46,518 nucleotides of DNA from Acanthamoeba lenticulata (lineage: Eukaryota > Discosea > Longamoebia > Acanthamoebidae): the NCBI GenBank assembly GCA_002179805.1, contig NAVB01000682.1, positions 1-46,518 on the forward strand, given 5' to 3'. Made by a program: the position numbers and the translations under genes. How positions within the stretch are numbered: position 1 is the first letter of the stretch; every line of letters starts with the position of its first letter. Below are positions 31,301 through 41,651 of the stretch, in pieces. The notes below the pieces were generated by a model. It saw only the letters and a program-made list of their open reading frames with translations, was not told the origin of the DNA and ran no database searches.

Positions 31301-32541
31301 CAACTCGCTCGAGGGCCACTGGCGGCTCACGCCTGCCGCCCAGAAGGTGTGGGACCAGCTGCGGGCCAAGGGCGGCTCTGGCCCCGCCTCCTCTGGCTCG
31401 GGCTCGGGCTCGGCCGCCGCCGGGGCCACCTCGGCCGGTGCCACTGGTGGAGACGCCGCGGGACAGGCGCCGGCGCCGGCGCAGGCGGTAATCGCCCCGC
31501 GCGGGCTTGTGATGCCGCGCATGAACCTGAACGCGGCCTTTGGCGCCAGCAGCTCGGCTGTGTCGCCGCTCGGCCTCGACTCAGCCGCAGGCAGTCAGCC
31601 GCGAAGCGGGGACACCGACGACGAGCTCCTCAAGCGCCAGCTCCTGATCGCCGAGGAGCTCCAGCGGCGACGGGCCGAGTTGGCCGTCGCCTCAGCAGCT
31701 GCTGAGGGTTCGGCGGGCGACCACCTCCGCATAAAGACCGAGCAGCTCGACTATCACGAGCGGTTCGGTGTTCGGGACAAGCGAAGGCGGGAGAGCTCGG
31801 AGGACCACCATTACGCCCCGCGCATGTCCCAACAGATGAACCAACAGTACCAGAACCAGCAGCAACAACACCATCTTCATCAGCAGAAGCACCACCACCA
31901 ACTCGGTGATGACGGGTCCCTCGATGGTGATACGCTCGAGCTCGAGGGCGAGAACCGTCGGCTGAAGCGGCTGCGAGTCAAGCAGGAACCCGAGCGCGAG
32001 GACGTTAGTGAAGACGAGCTCGAGTATGGCGAAGGATCTGGCGAGGCCCCCAAGCTCGCCTCCATGCAAGGTGCGTTACTGCTGTTGGCGGGTGGTTGTT
32101 GTTGATGGCCAAGCTTGGTGGCCCCAACTGACCGAGTGGATGGTTGGGCGATGCAGCGGTCGTCATCCGGCTGATCCGCAAGGAAGGCGGCAGCAGTTCA
32201 TTCCAGTCCATCTTTGATGCCTTATGTGAGAAAGTGGAGAAGGACAAGGGTTTGATGGCGGCTGTGAACTGGGCACGCGTGCACCGGTCTAATTTCCTTG
32301 CGCCCGACGAAGAGGAGCATCAGAACGCCGTACGCGTCTTTGCACGTGACGAACACGGCACGTGGACCGTTCCAGACTCCAGGGTGCGTCTTCCCGGCCT
32401 TCCCTCGTTCTTCTCGATGTGGAAGCTCAAGTGTGATGTCCCTTGTGGCTACAGTTAAGCGACTGGGTGATGCGGCACAAGAGGAAGCGAGTCAAGAGTG
32501 ACAGGTTCCAGCCCTCCAAGAAGACGCGACCCGAGGAGTAG
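28336..32541 (+). CDS. Protein with five tandem winged-helix-like modules
   Basis: I do not recognise a named family. The ATG at 28336 starts an acidic, Ser-rich N-terminus. Five ~70-90-residue modules follow. Pattern: LQ, a helix ending IxxxGG, a second helix, then (Q/R)W-x2-L-x-RRDGTxY-x3-D-x-R(K/R)A, another helix, and F-x(6-12)-G-x-WxL. Examples: RWQGLTRRDGTPYAADIRKA (module 3), RWRTLRRRDGTPYNADPKRS (module 4), QWKNLRRKDGSQYSSASTYI (module 1). Module 2 is diverged and module 5 has replaced the RRDG region. Approximate spans: 28890-29340, 29699-30110, 30434-30760, 31010-31350 and 32157-32397. Between modules 4 and 5 lie Gly/Ala-rich and Gln/His-rich linkers; the C-terminus is basic (HKRKRVKSDRFQ). 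The layout suggests a nuclear DNA-binding protein, by inference. Confidence 0.7.
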
Positions 32542-32810
32542 CTTCCCTTGAGGGAGGAGACTGGCCAGAAGAAGGAGAGAAGAGGGAAGAGATTGTGGTG
32601 TAGCACCAATGAATGGATAATTGATCCCCCACGAGTGGTTGTTCAAAGTTGGGTTGGCGGGAGAGTGGTTCACCTACCATGGTGCAGCTCAACGAGGGGA
32701 TGATGAACCTGGAACAACCTGCGTTCCACTACGGCATGTTTGGCATTCCTCAATACTATTTAAGTAAAAGAAAGGCGTTGTTGGTGAAGAGAAAAACAAC
32801 ACTCAACAAC
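32542..32810. promoter_or_regulatory. Intergenic region with TATA-like element
   Basis: The sequence TACTATTTAAGTA at about 32755-32767 lies roughly 45-55 bp before the ATG at 32811. It favours that ATG over the in-frame ATG at 32679, which would lie upstream of it. Confidence 0.45.
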
Positions 32811-34022
32811 ATGGCGGAGAGGACGAGCCAGTCGTTTGCGAGTCTCAAGAGCAGGTGGGCCTTTCGTGATGCCAGAGCCACGAGTCCGCAATACAAGGGT
32901 GCCAACGGGGATCTGCTCAACCTGCCACCAGAGCTCCTTCTCGCTATCCTCTCCCAGCAGGCCATCAACGCACGGTCCTTGCTAGCTCTGGAGCTCACAT
33001 GCTCCCAGTTCCGCCAAGGCGCCCCATTTACCCTGACTGAGCAGGCCGCCAAGGACAAGCTCGTGCATGCGGCCTTGCTCCCGCCCTCTTCGCTTGGACA
33101 AGACCCAGACGAGGGCGGTAGCCCCACGAAGGTTTGCAACTACAAGGCCTTGCTCCACCACCAGACGGAGGAGTCAACGGTGCCCTTGTTCGTCTGTCCC
33201 GAGTGCCGGTGGCTCGTAGGCGGATTCAAGTGCCAAGGCCGCCGTCCGCCCCGCCTCGTGCGCGGATGGGTCAGTGAAGATGATCCTGCCTACGTGCCCG
33301 AGGAAGTCCCGCCCGTGCCAGTGCCCAGTGGTTGTGGCTGCTACTTGTTCTGGGACGCCTCGCGGCAGCTGCTCGTCTGCCCCGCTGGGTGCGGCGCCAT
33401 CAGCGCGCCAGCTTGCATATGCAGAGGCAACTCGAACTCGGTGCCCGAAGACCAGGTCCTGTTCCAGGTGATGTCGTTTGTGCCGCCTTCAACCTTCCGC
33501 AAGCGCTGGCCGAACCTGCGTGAGGCGCTCAGGGAGCCCGCCCACGACGAGGCCGACAGCTACTGGGAGAGTGCCGCGGCCGTGCGCAAGCGCGAGCCAG
33601 CGATGACCTGCACCAGGTGCGGTCTGACCGTCGCGGGCTACGCGTGTTTGGGGCGGGACGCTTTAGCCAAGGCCTCGCTCCACAACTTGCCGCAGCTCAT
33701 CCTTCAAGCGGGCTTCTACGAGCGGGTCTGGTGCTGCTACAGGTGGAGCTGCCACAACAACTGCGCCCTCCTTCAGGGCGGCGACGAGAACCCCAAGGAC
33801 GACGAGTTCGAGAACGAAGAGAATGCCGCTTGGGCGCGGCGTCGCGCCAGGACTCGAGCCTTCCTCTGCTGTGCGTCACGCCCCGGGTGTATGCGCCCCA
33901 ATGCTGCACCGGGCAAAGAGGGCACCGAAATGGCCACGCTCGAGTGGATTGACGAGCAAGGACCCGCCACCAACTACGCTTACTACCGCTGCGTCAAGTT
34001 GACAAGTCTTGCGAAGGCGTAG
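32811..34022 (+). CDS. F-box protein with cysteine-rich C-terminal region
   Basis: A single exon of 403 aa, rare in this intron-rich stretch. The F-box is near the N-terminus: DLLNLPPELLLAILSQQAIN, ARSLLALELTCSQFRQG. The rest holds three Cys clusters suggestive of zinc binding: FVCPECRWLVGGFKCQG, then CGCYLF...LLVCPAGCGAISAPACIC, then MTCTRCGLTVAGYACLG, with later CCYRWSCHNNC and FLCCASRPGCM. The first and third share a CxxCxxxVxGxxC(Q/L)G unit, pointing to internal duplication. An SCF substrate-receptor role follows from the F-box; the ligand is unknown. An upstream in-frame ATG at 32679 would add 44 residues. Confidence 0.75.
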   Translation: MAERTSQSFASLKSRWAFRDARATSPQYKGANGDLLNLPPELLLAILSQQAINARSLLALELTCSQFRQGAPFTLTEQAAKDKLVHAALLPPSSLGQDPDEGGSPTKVCNYKALLHHQTEESTVPLFVCPECRWLVGGFKCQGRRPPRLVRGWVSEDDPAYVPEEVPPVPVPSGCGCYLFWDASRQLLVCPAGCGAISAPACICRGNSNSVPEDQVLFQVMSFVPPSTFRKRWPNLREALREPAHDEADSYWESAAAVRKREPAMTCTRCGLTVAGYACLGRDALAKASLHNLPQLILQAGFYERVWCCYRWSCHNNCALLQGGDENPKDDEFENEENAAWARRRARTRAFLCCASRPGCMRPNAAPGKEGTEMATLEWIDEQGPATNYAYYRCVKLTSLAKA

Positions 34023-34224
34023 AGGCCCCTTTGCTTCTCCATCTTCTAAATAAATCAATGAGATTTGTTTTTTGTTTTTCCTTTTCATTTTTGGTTTTAT
34101 CTTGTTTATGCGCTCTGCCTCGGTCACGCTGCTTCGTGGCCACGCTCGACCTGCCGTTGCTCTTTCCCTGCCTCCTCCGTTCGTGCGCCTCTCTCTGCTG
34201 CCTCGCATCCAAACTGCCCGCCAC

Positions 34225-36143
34225 ATGGAGATCTCCAGCGTCACGACGACCTCTCCTGCGCCGGAGAGTGATAGCCAACGAGGCCCTGGCGTGCTGGCCT
34301 GCCAGCGCGACTCCTACGCCCGCGAGCTGCACACGCGGATCAAGGCCTGGTGGCCCGCCACGAGCAGCGAGTCGAAGAAGGACGAAGCTGTTGAGGGGGT
34401 GCTGGTGGAGTTTGAAGATTCCGTCCTCTTCCCAGAGGGCGGCGGCCAGCCGTCCGACTTTGGCACCGTTCGTACTTCTCTCATGGCCCATCCATTTGGT
34501 GCTCTTCTATTCAACCTTTTCCTTCTCTTCTGCACAGGTGGATGGCGTCGCCGTGCGGCAGGTCTATCGGCACGAGGATGGGCGAGTGCTGCACGTGCTC
34601 CCCGCTCTGCCGTCGAACCCGAGCCAAGTGCTCGTCAGCGTCGACTGGACGCGCAGGTTCGACCACATGCAGCAGCACACTGGTGCACCCTCTCCCCTCT
34701 TCATGATCATCTTCAAAATCTTACCCTTCATCTTTAACAATCTCTTTCTTCTTCTTCTTGGACTGTGCAGCCCAGCACCTCATCTCGGCCCTCGCGTCGT
34801 CGCACCTCAACGCCGACACCGCGTCGTGGTCGCTCGGCAAGGAGGTCTGCACCATCGGTACCCGCCTCCTCCTCGTCCTCCATTGTCACCACCTTCGTCT
34901 TCCTACATCTGGCTCATATGATGTCATCGTCATCGTCATCGTCATCGTCACCACGCAAGACTTCAAGGTCGCGACCGCGCTGCGCCCCGAGGACCTCGAC
35001 CGCCTCGAGGATCTCGTCAACGAGTACGCCCTCGTCATCGTCGTCCTTCTCGTCGTTTTGCGTGAGGCCCTCACCAGCACGGGGCAGGGAGATTCGGCAG
35101 GCGCGGCCCGTGCGATGCCACGAGGTGCGGACCGACGCCGACAAGGCGGCCCTGCCCGAGGCCGTCCGCTCGCGCGGCCTCCCGGCCGACCTCGACGTCA
35201 TCCGCCTCATCGAGATCTCTGGGTGCGTTGTCGCGCTGAAGTCGCCCGACATGTACATGTCGACTGATGCACTCGAGGCGGAGAACAGAGTGGACATGAA
35301 CACGTGCTGCGGGACGCATGTGCGCAACCTGAGCGAGCTCCAGATGATCAAGTTTGTCGGCACCGAGAACAAGAAGGGCCTCCTCCGCCTCACCTTCCTC
35401 GCCGGCGGCCGGGTGCGCGACGCCGTTTCCCCGCGTTGGGCGTTTGGCGGTGAGACTAACGCGTGCGCTGCATGCGCAACAGCTGTCGCGCGCGGTCTCG
35501 ACGTGGGCGGAGCGTGAGAAGAAGCTCAACCTGACCCTTCAGTGCTCGCCTTCGGAACATGTGGCCGCCACCACGCGCATCAACAACGACGTCAAAGCCC
35601 GTGCGGCGTCTCTCCTCTCCAGCTCCAGCGACTGGCCGTACTCACAGATGTGGTTGGGGAGACAGTGACACAGCAAAAGAAGAAGCTGATGAAGGACCTG
35701 GCGGTCTTCCTCGGCCAGAGCCTCGTGCGTGAGGGCCACCAGCTCATCGACGTCCACCGCGACGATGTCGACATGCCCTTCCTCCAGGCCACCGCCAAGG
35801 CCGCGCGCGTACGCGTTCTATTGCCCTCTTCTGCTTCACACGGGCCTCATTTCAAACACGTTGTGCACGCATGCAGGAGGCTGCGGGCCCGGCGGCAAGC
35901 GAGCTGGCGCTCTTCCTGAGCTTCAGCGAGGGCGCCGACAACGGCAGCAACGGCGGCGGCGGCCAGTTCGTGGTGTCGGGGCCCAAGGCCTTCGTGGAGG
36001 CCACCGGCAAGCGCGTGGCCGAGCTGCTGGAGGGCAAGGGCGGCGGCCGCGGCGACACCTTCCAGGGACGCGCGGGCTCCTTCAAGCGCCGCGCCGAGGC
36101 CGTCGCCCTCCTCCAGGCCCATCTGCTGCCCCAAAAGCAATGA
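34225..36143 (+). CDS. AARSD1: Alanyl-tRNA editing protein of AARSD1/AlaX type
   Basis: AARSD1/AlaX proteins deacylate mischarged Ser-tRNA(Ala) in trans. From the ATG at 34225: VLACQRDSYARELHTRIKAW, EFEDSVLFPEGGGQPSDFGT, then VDGVAVRQVYRHEDGRVLHV and WTRRFDHMQQHTAQHLISAL. The last contains the HxxxH zinc motif of the editing site (HTAQH). The second half of the site is MNTCCGTHVRNLSELQMIKF (CxxxH). C-terminal helices KKKLMKDLAVFLGQSLVREG and a Gly-rich DHHA1-like region (FVVSGPKAFVEATGKRVAEL) follow. It lacks an aminoacylation domain, as expected for free-standing editors. Several short introns are present; that at about 34858-34963 contains a TCATCG microsatellite. The stop TGA is at 36141-36143. 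Confidence 0.9.
34923..34950. repeat. TCATCG microsatellite in an AARSD1 intron
   Basis: A run of about nine (TCA/TCG)-type triplets sits just upstream of the splice acceptor. Confidence 0.75.
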
Positions 36144-36269
36144 ACAAGAAGAACAAAAACAACTTGACGATGATGACGATGAGGACGAAGTTGACCATGA
36201 TGGTGATCAAGTGAACGCGACTCCGGGCTGTACACAAGCAAGAAGAAGAGAAAAGAAAGAACGTAGAGG

Positions 36270-38276
36270 TCAGAGCTGCGGCTGGCTCTTCTTGTCGTCC
36301 TTCTTGAGGTCCTCGACAAATGGGTCGCTGGCGCCCGTTCGGCCGACGAGGTCCATCATCCACTTGTTGGGGCCGTCCTTCCAGCCCTCGGCCGCCATCG
36401 TCCGGTTGACCTTTCGCATCTTCTCCGTCAAGTTCTCTGCTCATCGTCATCATCATCACCATCCTCATTAGCACATCATGCTTGAGCATCATCATCATCA
36501 TCGTAATACTCGTTATGAGGCAGCTCGACGTACGCTCGCGGAGGCGCTCCTTCTCCTGGCGCTGCTCGGCGTCCTCCCCGCCGAGGCCCCACACGACCAG
36601 GTCCTCGATCTCAAAGTCGTAGCCCTCCATCAGCGGCCTGCCAACACAGGGTCAGAGATGGTCTACAACATGGGCCTCGAGGATGGGGACGGGGACGGGG
36701 ACGGGACTCGAACCCGTTGCGGTAGGTGGTGTCGACAGAGCGCGTGGAGCCCACCTCAAAGTCCTTGTCGATCCACAGCCGGAAGCTGCCCAGCTCACCG
36801 CCGAACCCGATCCCGATGGGCAGCTCGGAGAAGGTCTTCTTCGTGTTGAGGTAGACGTAGTTGGTGCCCTTCCCCATCGTCCGATAGACGTTGACGCGCG
36901 GGTACAACGAGAACAGGAACGACCGCGCGTCGCCAAAGTACGACGTCGCGTCCTGCCACCCTATTGGCCAACAATTTCAATAAATAAATAAATAATTCAA
37001 AATGAAATTCTACATAATAAACAAAGAAAGAAAAGTACCGGAGACGTTGTAGACGCCAAAGACGGCCTTGGCCTTGGTGCGGATGACGAGGAGGGTCGTG
37101 CCGTGGTACCCGAACAGGGCCGCGCAGAACCGGTTGAAGCTGCTCCCGTGCGACACCGCTGTGGTGACGGACGCGATCACGCACGAGTGAGGATGAATGG
37201 CGATTGTGGCCCACGATGAGGATGAGGATGAGAGGAGGGGGGAGGGACGAACTGGAGTAGAGGACGCGCCAGGGCACGGCGCGGTCCTGCGCGTTGACGA
37301 CGGTGGCGAGCACCCACAGGCGGGCCTGGTCCAGGATCTGCTGCTTGCGGTTGAGCACCCGCTCGATGGTCGGGAGGTGAAACGGCGCCGCCTTGGCCGC
37401 GCCCGAGACGCCGCCGCCGCCAGCCGCGGCCTGGCTGGGCCGGACGGCCACGGGCGCGGCCTGCTGGCCCGCGTAGGCGCACTCGAGGAAGCGCTGGCGG
37501 ACGAGTACCTCGACCGTGCTCTTGAACAGGTGCGTCACCGTGTCCGAGGTCCAGGCGACAAAGGTGTCGATGGCGACCGTGCGCTGCCCGCCACCGGCCT
37601 CGCGCTCGTGGTAGAGGAGGAGGCCCTCGAGCATGGGGTTGATGGCGCGCTTTTCCCACACGTGCAGGTCCTCGCCAGTCACTTCCAGTGTGCCGGCTAA
37701 GTCTCGTGCGGTAGAAGATGATGAAGATGAAGATGTTGAGGTGGAAGTAGAGGAAGATGAGTCGGCCTGCTGTGTAGCGCCGTCCGCGGGCTCGGTGGTG
37801 CTATTGTCGAGCGTTGTCCAGTAGTGGCTGTAGAGGCTCTTAGCGAGGAAAGTGCAGTCGCAGAGCATGGATTTGATCTGCTCTTTGCGCTCTGCCTCGG
37901 CGTTGCTGTCGTCGTCATACATGGCAAAGAGGAAGCGCAGCTGCTGCGAAATGCTGCCCTTGCAGCACTTCTCGACGCCGATGATGAACTGATGTTCAGT
38001 CATACCCGCTGCTGAAGCTTTGGCACCATGGTGGTGATGGTCTGGGGGCAGATGATCGCTGGCCTCGTTGCCTGCCTTAATGAAGGCCCGGAACAGTTTA
38101 TCGCCAAAGTGGTGCAGGGTTGGCGGAAGCTGGAGATGCTGGATGAAAAGTTGCTTGTCGATGCACGAGTGCTGCTGCTTGAGCGAGGCATAAAGGCCAC
38201 GCAAATGGTTGACATCATGCTGTGGAAGGCTGTACACGGGCTCGTATCGATGCGCTTTGCTTGATTGAGTGCCCAT
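36270..38276 (-). CDS. N-myristoylated TLDc-domain protein, MEAK7/TLDC1-like
   Basis: From the ATG at 38276 the protein begins MGTQSSKAHRYEPVYSLPQ, with Gly2 and Ser6 fitting N-myristoylation. The N-terminal half is helical and EF-hand-like (NHLRGLYASLKQQHSCIDKQ, FLFAMYDDDSNAEAERKEQI), with a Ser/Thr repeat (STSTSTSSSSSSS). The TLDc domain follows: VPWRVLYSS, SHGSSFNRFCAALFGYHGTT, LLVIRTKAKAVFGVYNVSG, ATSYFGDARSFLFSLYP, FGGELGSFRLWIDKDFEVGS, YDFEIEDLVVWGLGG. An N-myristoyl site plus C-terminal TLDc is the layout of human MEAK7 (TLDC1), a lysosomal mTOR-associated protein. TLDc proteins are also linked to V-ATPase and oxidation resistance. The last exon ends FVEDLKKDDKKSQPQL, stop at 36270-36272. 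Confidence 0.82.
36683..36704. repeat. GGGGAC short tandem repeat
   Basis: Three to four copies of GGGGAC lie inside an intron of the TLDc gene. Confidence 0.6.
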
Positions 38277-38552
38277 TCTGAAGAAGCGTTTGTTCAGTCG
38301 CTCTTGAAACCTTTTTCTCTTGGGCCTAACCCGGAGCAGCTGCCGCAACTTCCTCTTCGGCTCTTTCAAGCGGAAAACTTGTTATTTTTTATTTATTTTC
38401 GTAAGATGCAATGCCAAAGCACTGCGCAGATTAATACAGACATTGGTTGAATGTACAGGCTGACATGGCTTGATGGATGGTGCCAGGCGATGCCATCCAT
38501 ATTTCAAACGCACTGGGATATAGAGATCCCTCGACCGCAATGGCGGTTGCCG
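38277..38552. other. Intergenic region, two minus-strand genes
   Basis: It carries the promoter of the TLDc gene and the 3' UTR of the GYPP gene. A minus-strand AATAAATAAAAAATAA patch (about 38381-38400) is a likely polyadenylation signal for the latter. Confidence 0.45.
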
Positions 38553-39080
38553 TTACCACTTCTTAAAGCTCTTCTTGACGCCCTTCTTGAACTCCTTCCC
38601 GCCCTTCTTGAAGCCTTTTCCGATCTTCTTGCCGCCCTTGTGCATGCCCTTCAGCATGCCTCTATCGCCATCCATGCCCTCGCCGCCGCAGGCCACTTCG
38701 TGATGGTGTTGAGGCTGATACGACCCATCGAAGCCAGGGCCGCCCATGGGCGCGCCTGGATAGCCACCCATGACCGGGGGCGGGGCACCGGGATAGCCGC
38801 CCATCGAGGGATCACGAGACACATCGTAGGCGGGTTGATACGGGCCGCCCATCGCCGGGGGCGCGCCAGGATATCCGCCGTACGGCGCGCCACCCATCAT
38901 CGGCGGGGGCGCCCCGTAGGGCTGCTGGGGCGGGTAGCCGCCGTAGGGCTGTTGTTGAGGCGGATAGCCACCAGCGGCGTAGGGATCGCCGTAGGGTTGC
39001 TGTGGCGGGTAGCCACCCGGGGCCCCCATGGGGTAGCCAGACCCGTAGGGGTCAGTAGGATACGCAGGGTAGGCGGACAT
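38553..39080 (-). CDS. GYPP-repeat protein with cationic C-terminus
   Basis: A single exon of 175 aa, start ATG at 39080. Residues ~1-130 are low-complexity Gly/Tyr/Pro repeats of GGYPPQQPYG, PYGGYPGAPP and MGGYPGAPMGG type, like the disordered N-terminus of annexin A7 and plant GYPP proteins. A short His-containing linker (SYQPQHHHEV) leads to a Lys/Gly/Phe tail: KGMHKGGKKIGKGFKKGGKE, FKKGVKKSFKKW. The tail has Phe/Ile every 3-5 residues among Lys and could bind acidic lipids or nucleic acid (inference). It has no signal peptide or TM helix. It is divergent from the PH-IPK gene with a 298-bp spacer. Confidence 0.8.
   Translation of the reverse strand: MSAYPAYPTDPYGSGYPMGAPGGYPPQQPYGDPYAAGGYPPQQQPYGGYPPQQPYGAPPPMMGGAPYGGYPGAPPAMGGPYQPAYDVSRDPSMGGYPGAPPPVMGGYPGAPMGGPGFDGSYQPQHHHEVACGGEGMDGDRGMLKGMHKGGKKIGKGFKKGGKEFKKGVKKSFKKW
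38700..39065 (-). repeat. Coding repeats for the GYPP domain
   Basis: Degenerate tandem units encoding GGYPPQQPYG or GGYPGAPP recur about ten times across this interval. Confidence 0.7.
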
Positions 39081-39312
39081 GTTGTTGTGGCTATGTGCTG
39101 GGCTTGGATGCAAGGAATCTTGGAATAGATGAGGAGGAACTCGTCGCTGTGTTTCGCTTCTCGACCGTTCTCGGGCAGGCCACGGGCGGCGTGTTTGGAA
39201 TTTCGACACTTCGCCAAGAAGGTCAAGCCTTGCAAGTGAAAGAATTTGAAACGCTCACAGATTTTGTTCGCGGAACTGGAGGAAGGCGTTTGGGCAGTTT
39301 TCGGCACGTCGG

Positions 39313-39356
39313 GCTCTGTTGTGCCTTGGCTGACGTCAGCCTAGCCACAACAGAGC
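39313..39356. promoter_or_regulatory. 44-bp inverted repeat with central TGACGTCA
   Basis: The centre is the perfect 14-bp palindrome GGCTGACGTCAGCC (39328-39341), containing a CRE-type TGACGTCA. It is flanked symmetrically by GCTCTGTTGTG (39313-39323) and its exact complement CACAACAGAGC (39346-39356); 20 of 22 base pairs match. It lies between two divergent genes and ends 22 bp before the ATG at 39379. Confidence 0.75.
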
Positions 39357-39378
39357 TGCTCTGCGACAAGCAAGAAAG

Positions 39379-41620
39379 ATGAAAGGGTGGGGCCTGGAGG
39401 ACATCGAGCCTCAGGGTGACGGGGCCCTCCTCCTGCGCCTATGCTCGCAACCCTCCTCTTTGCGCTCCCCCGTCACCACCAACCAGCAACTGCGCGAGCA
39501 ATGGGAGACCACCTTCCAACGCCACACGCAGCGCTGGCACTCGAAGCGGTTTACTACCACCCCAAAGGACGGCACCTGCACCCCGAGCCCTGGTTCACAC
39601 GAACCAACCACTGCCGAGTCAACGAGTGCACAAGATGGAAGAACAAAGAACGAGGGAAGTTTATCATCACGCCAAGCAGGCAGTGAGTGGGTCATGGCCA
39701 AAACTCAACCGGCTGCCGGCAGGGATCCACACAAGGCCGTCTCCATCGAGGAGACGATCCGCCTGCTGTGCGCGGAGGTGCAGCACTGCGTCCACGAAAC
39801 GGGGCTGTGGCACCGCCGAAACCTGCTGTTGGCCTGTTGGAGCGGTGGCGATGGTTGTCCGCAATTTTCTTTGGCCGCCACAGCAACGCTCGCGAACACA
39901 TCAACCAACACCGAAGACATGGACTCTGCGCACGACGATGCGCATCGCCTGCGGCATCTTCATCTTCGGCCTCTCCGCTCGTCGCAGGAAATGGGCTCTG
40001 GCTCGCGGAGCGGCAGCGGACGAAGAACGAAAACGAAAACGAAAACGAAGAGGGGGGAGGAGGCGGACGAAGCGGAAGACCTGGGCGAGCCGCCCCAGTC
40101 GCTGCAGCAGGCCGAGCCGTCGGGGAAAGTGGTGGTCATGCGGGGCGAGGTCCCTGACGCGGACGTCCACTACTTTTCCAAGCGCAACGTCCGAGAGGGC
40201 TGGCTGGTCAAACAAGGTTTGCTCTCGGCTTTTTATTGTTCTTTTTGTGTTTGTCATCCCTCATGGTGTCTCTCTTCCTCCATTTTCTTCTTCTTCTTCT
40301 TCTTGTCGTTGCTCTTTTCCACAGGTGGACGAGTCCAGTCATGGAAGAAACGGTCCGTGCGCCCTCCACGACATGACCCTTGGTTGTGGGGATCATGCGC
40401 TTACTTGGGGTAGTGCTGGTGGTGGTGGGCCGTCGATGTCGACATCAACGCTGCAGGTACTTCATCCTGCGCCCGACGCGCGGGCCCGACGAGCCCGGGC
40501 TCCTCTTCTACTTTGAGCGCCTGCCCTTCAAGCGCGGCCAGGTACTGCCCTGCCCCCTTCCACGCCCCCATTGGGCTCTCGCGGCCAGTTGGATCCAACG
40601 CGCAAACGGGACGGGGCGGGACGGGGCGCGGCTGACGCAGACGCCGGCCACGGGGGCGCTGGTGATGCGCGACGTGCTGTCGGTGGACGAGGCCGAGCTG
40701 GGCGGGCGGGCCTTCTCCTTTGCCCTCTGCACCTACGCCCGCAAGTTCTGGTTCCAGGCCGCCAACGCCGAGGACAAGGCCGGGTGGGTGCAGGCCTTTT
40801 CCTCGTTCGTCCTCGAGAACCTCTCGGCCAGCCTCGAGAACGTCGAGCTCACGCCCCGCCGGCGCACACAAGGTGCCTTTTACCACCACCACCTTCATCT
40901 TGGCCTTGTTGTCGTCGTCATCCTCGGGACTGAAGAATGTGAAACAGACAAGCTGTTCCTGGTCCATGACGACCGGCCGTCGGTGCTGAAGCCGCTGGTC
41001 GAGCGCGAGGAGGCCATCTACGCGCGCCTGCAGCAGGCGCGGGACCGGATCGGCGTCGGCTTTCCGGCCCACCTCTTCTGCTTTGCCTCGGGCGTCACCG
41101 TGGTCGAGGGCAAAGAGTACCTGTGCCTCGACGACCCGTTCCACGCGATGAAGCGGCCGTGCCTGTGCAAGCTCCGCCTCGCCAACCGGCCACGAGGTAC
41201 GTCCGCTTTCGTTCTTTTTCGTTTTTCGTTCTTTTTCAAATTTTTTTTGACGCCCGCGCGTGTGCAGGCGAGGCCAGCCAGGAGACTTCGTCCGTCGGCT
41301 TCAAGTTCAAGGCCGTGAAGGTGTATCATCGACACGCCGAGCACTACGTGAAGAAGACGTTTCCGCGCAAGACGGGCTACAAGAAGCCGGAGAAGGCGGT
41401 GAAGGAGCTGCTTCGCTTCCTGTTTGACGGCGAACGCGTGCACTACGCGGTGGCCGACGTGCTGCTGGCCAAGCTGGCCGAGCTGATCTTCTGGCTGGAG
41501 AAGGACGCCGCCGGCGAGTTTGTGCCCTTCTTCTTCTTCAAGTCCACCCTCATGCTGGCCTACGACATGGCCCAGCCCGAGGCTGGCGAGACGATCCATG
41601 TCAAGGTCCTTGACAACAAC

Positions 41621-41651
<31 letters not shown>

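Noticed and set aside
36700..36735. tRNA T-arm-like sequence (minus strand GGGTTCGAGTCCC) next to a GGGGAC repeat
   Set aside because: There is no matching D arm, anticodon arm or acceptor stem around it. The GTTCGAG is better read as the splice donor of a TLDc-gene intron, which keeps frame as RNGPLMEGYDFE.
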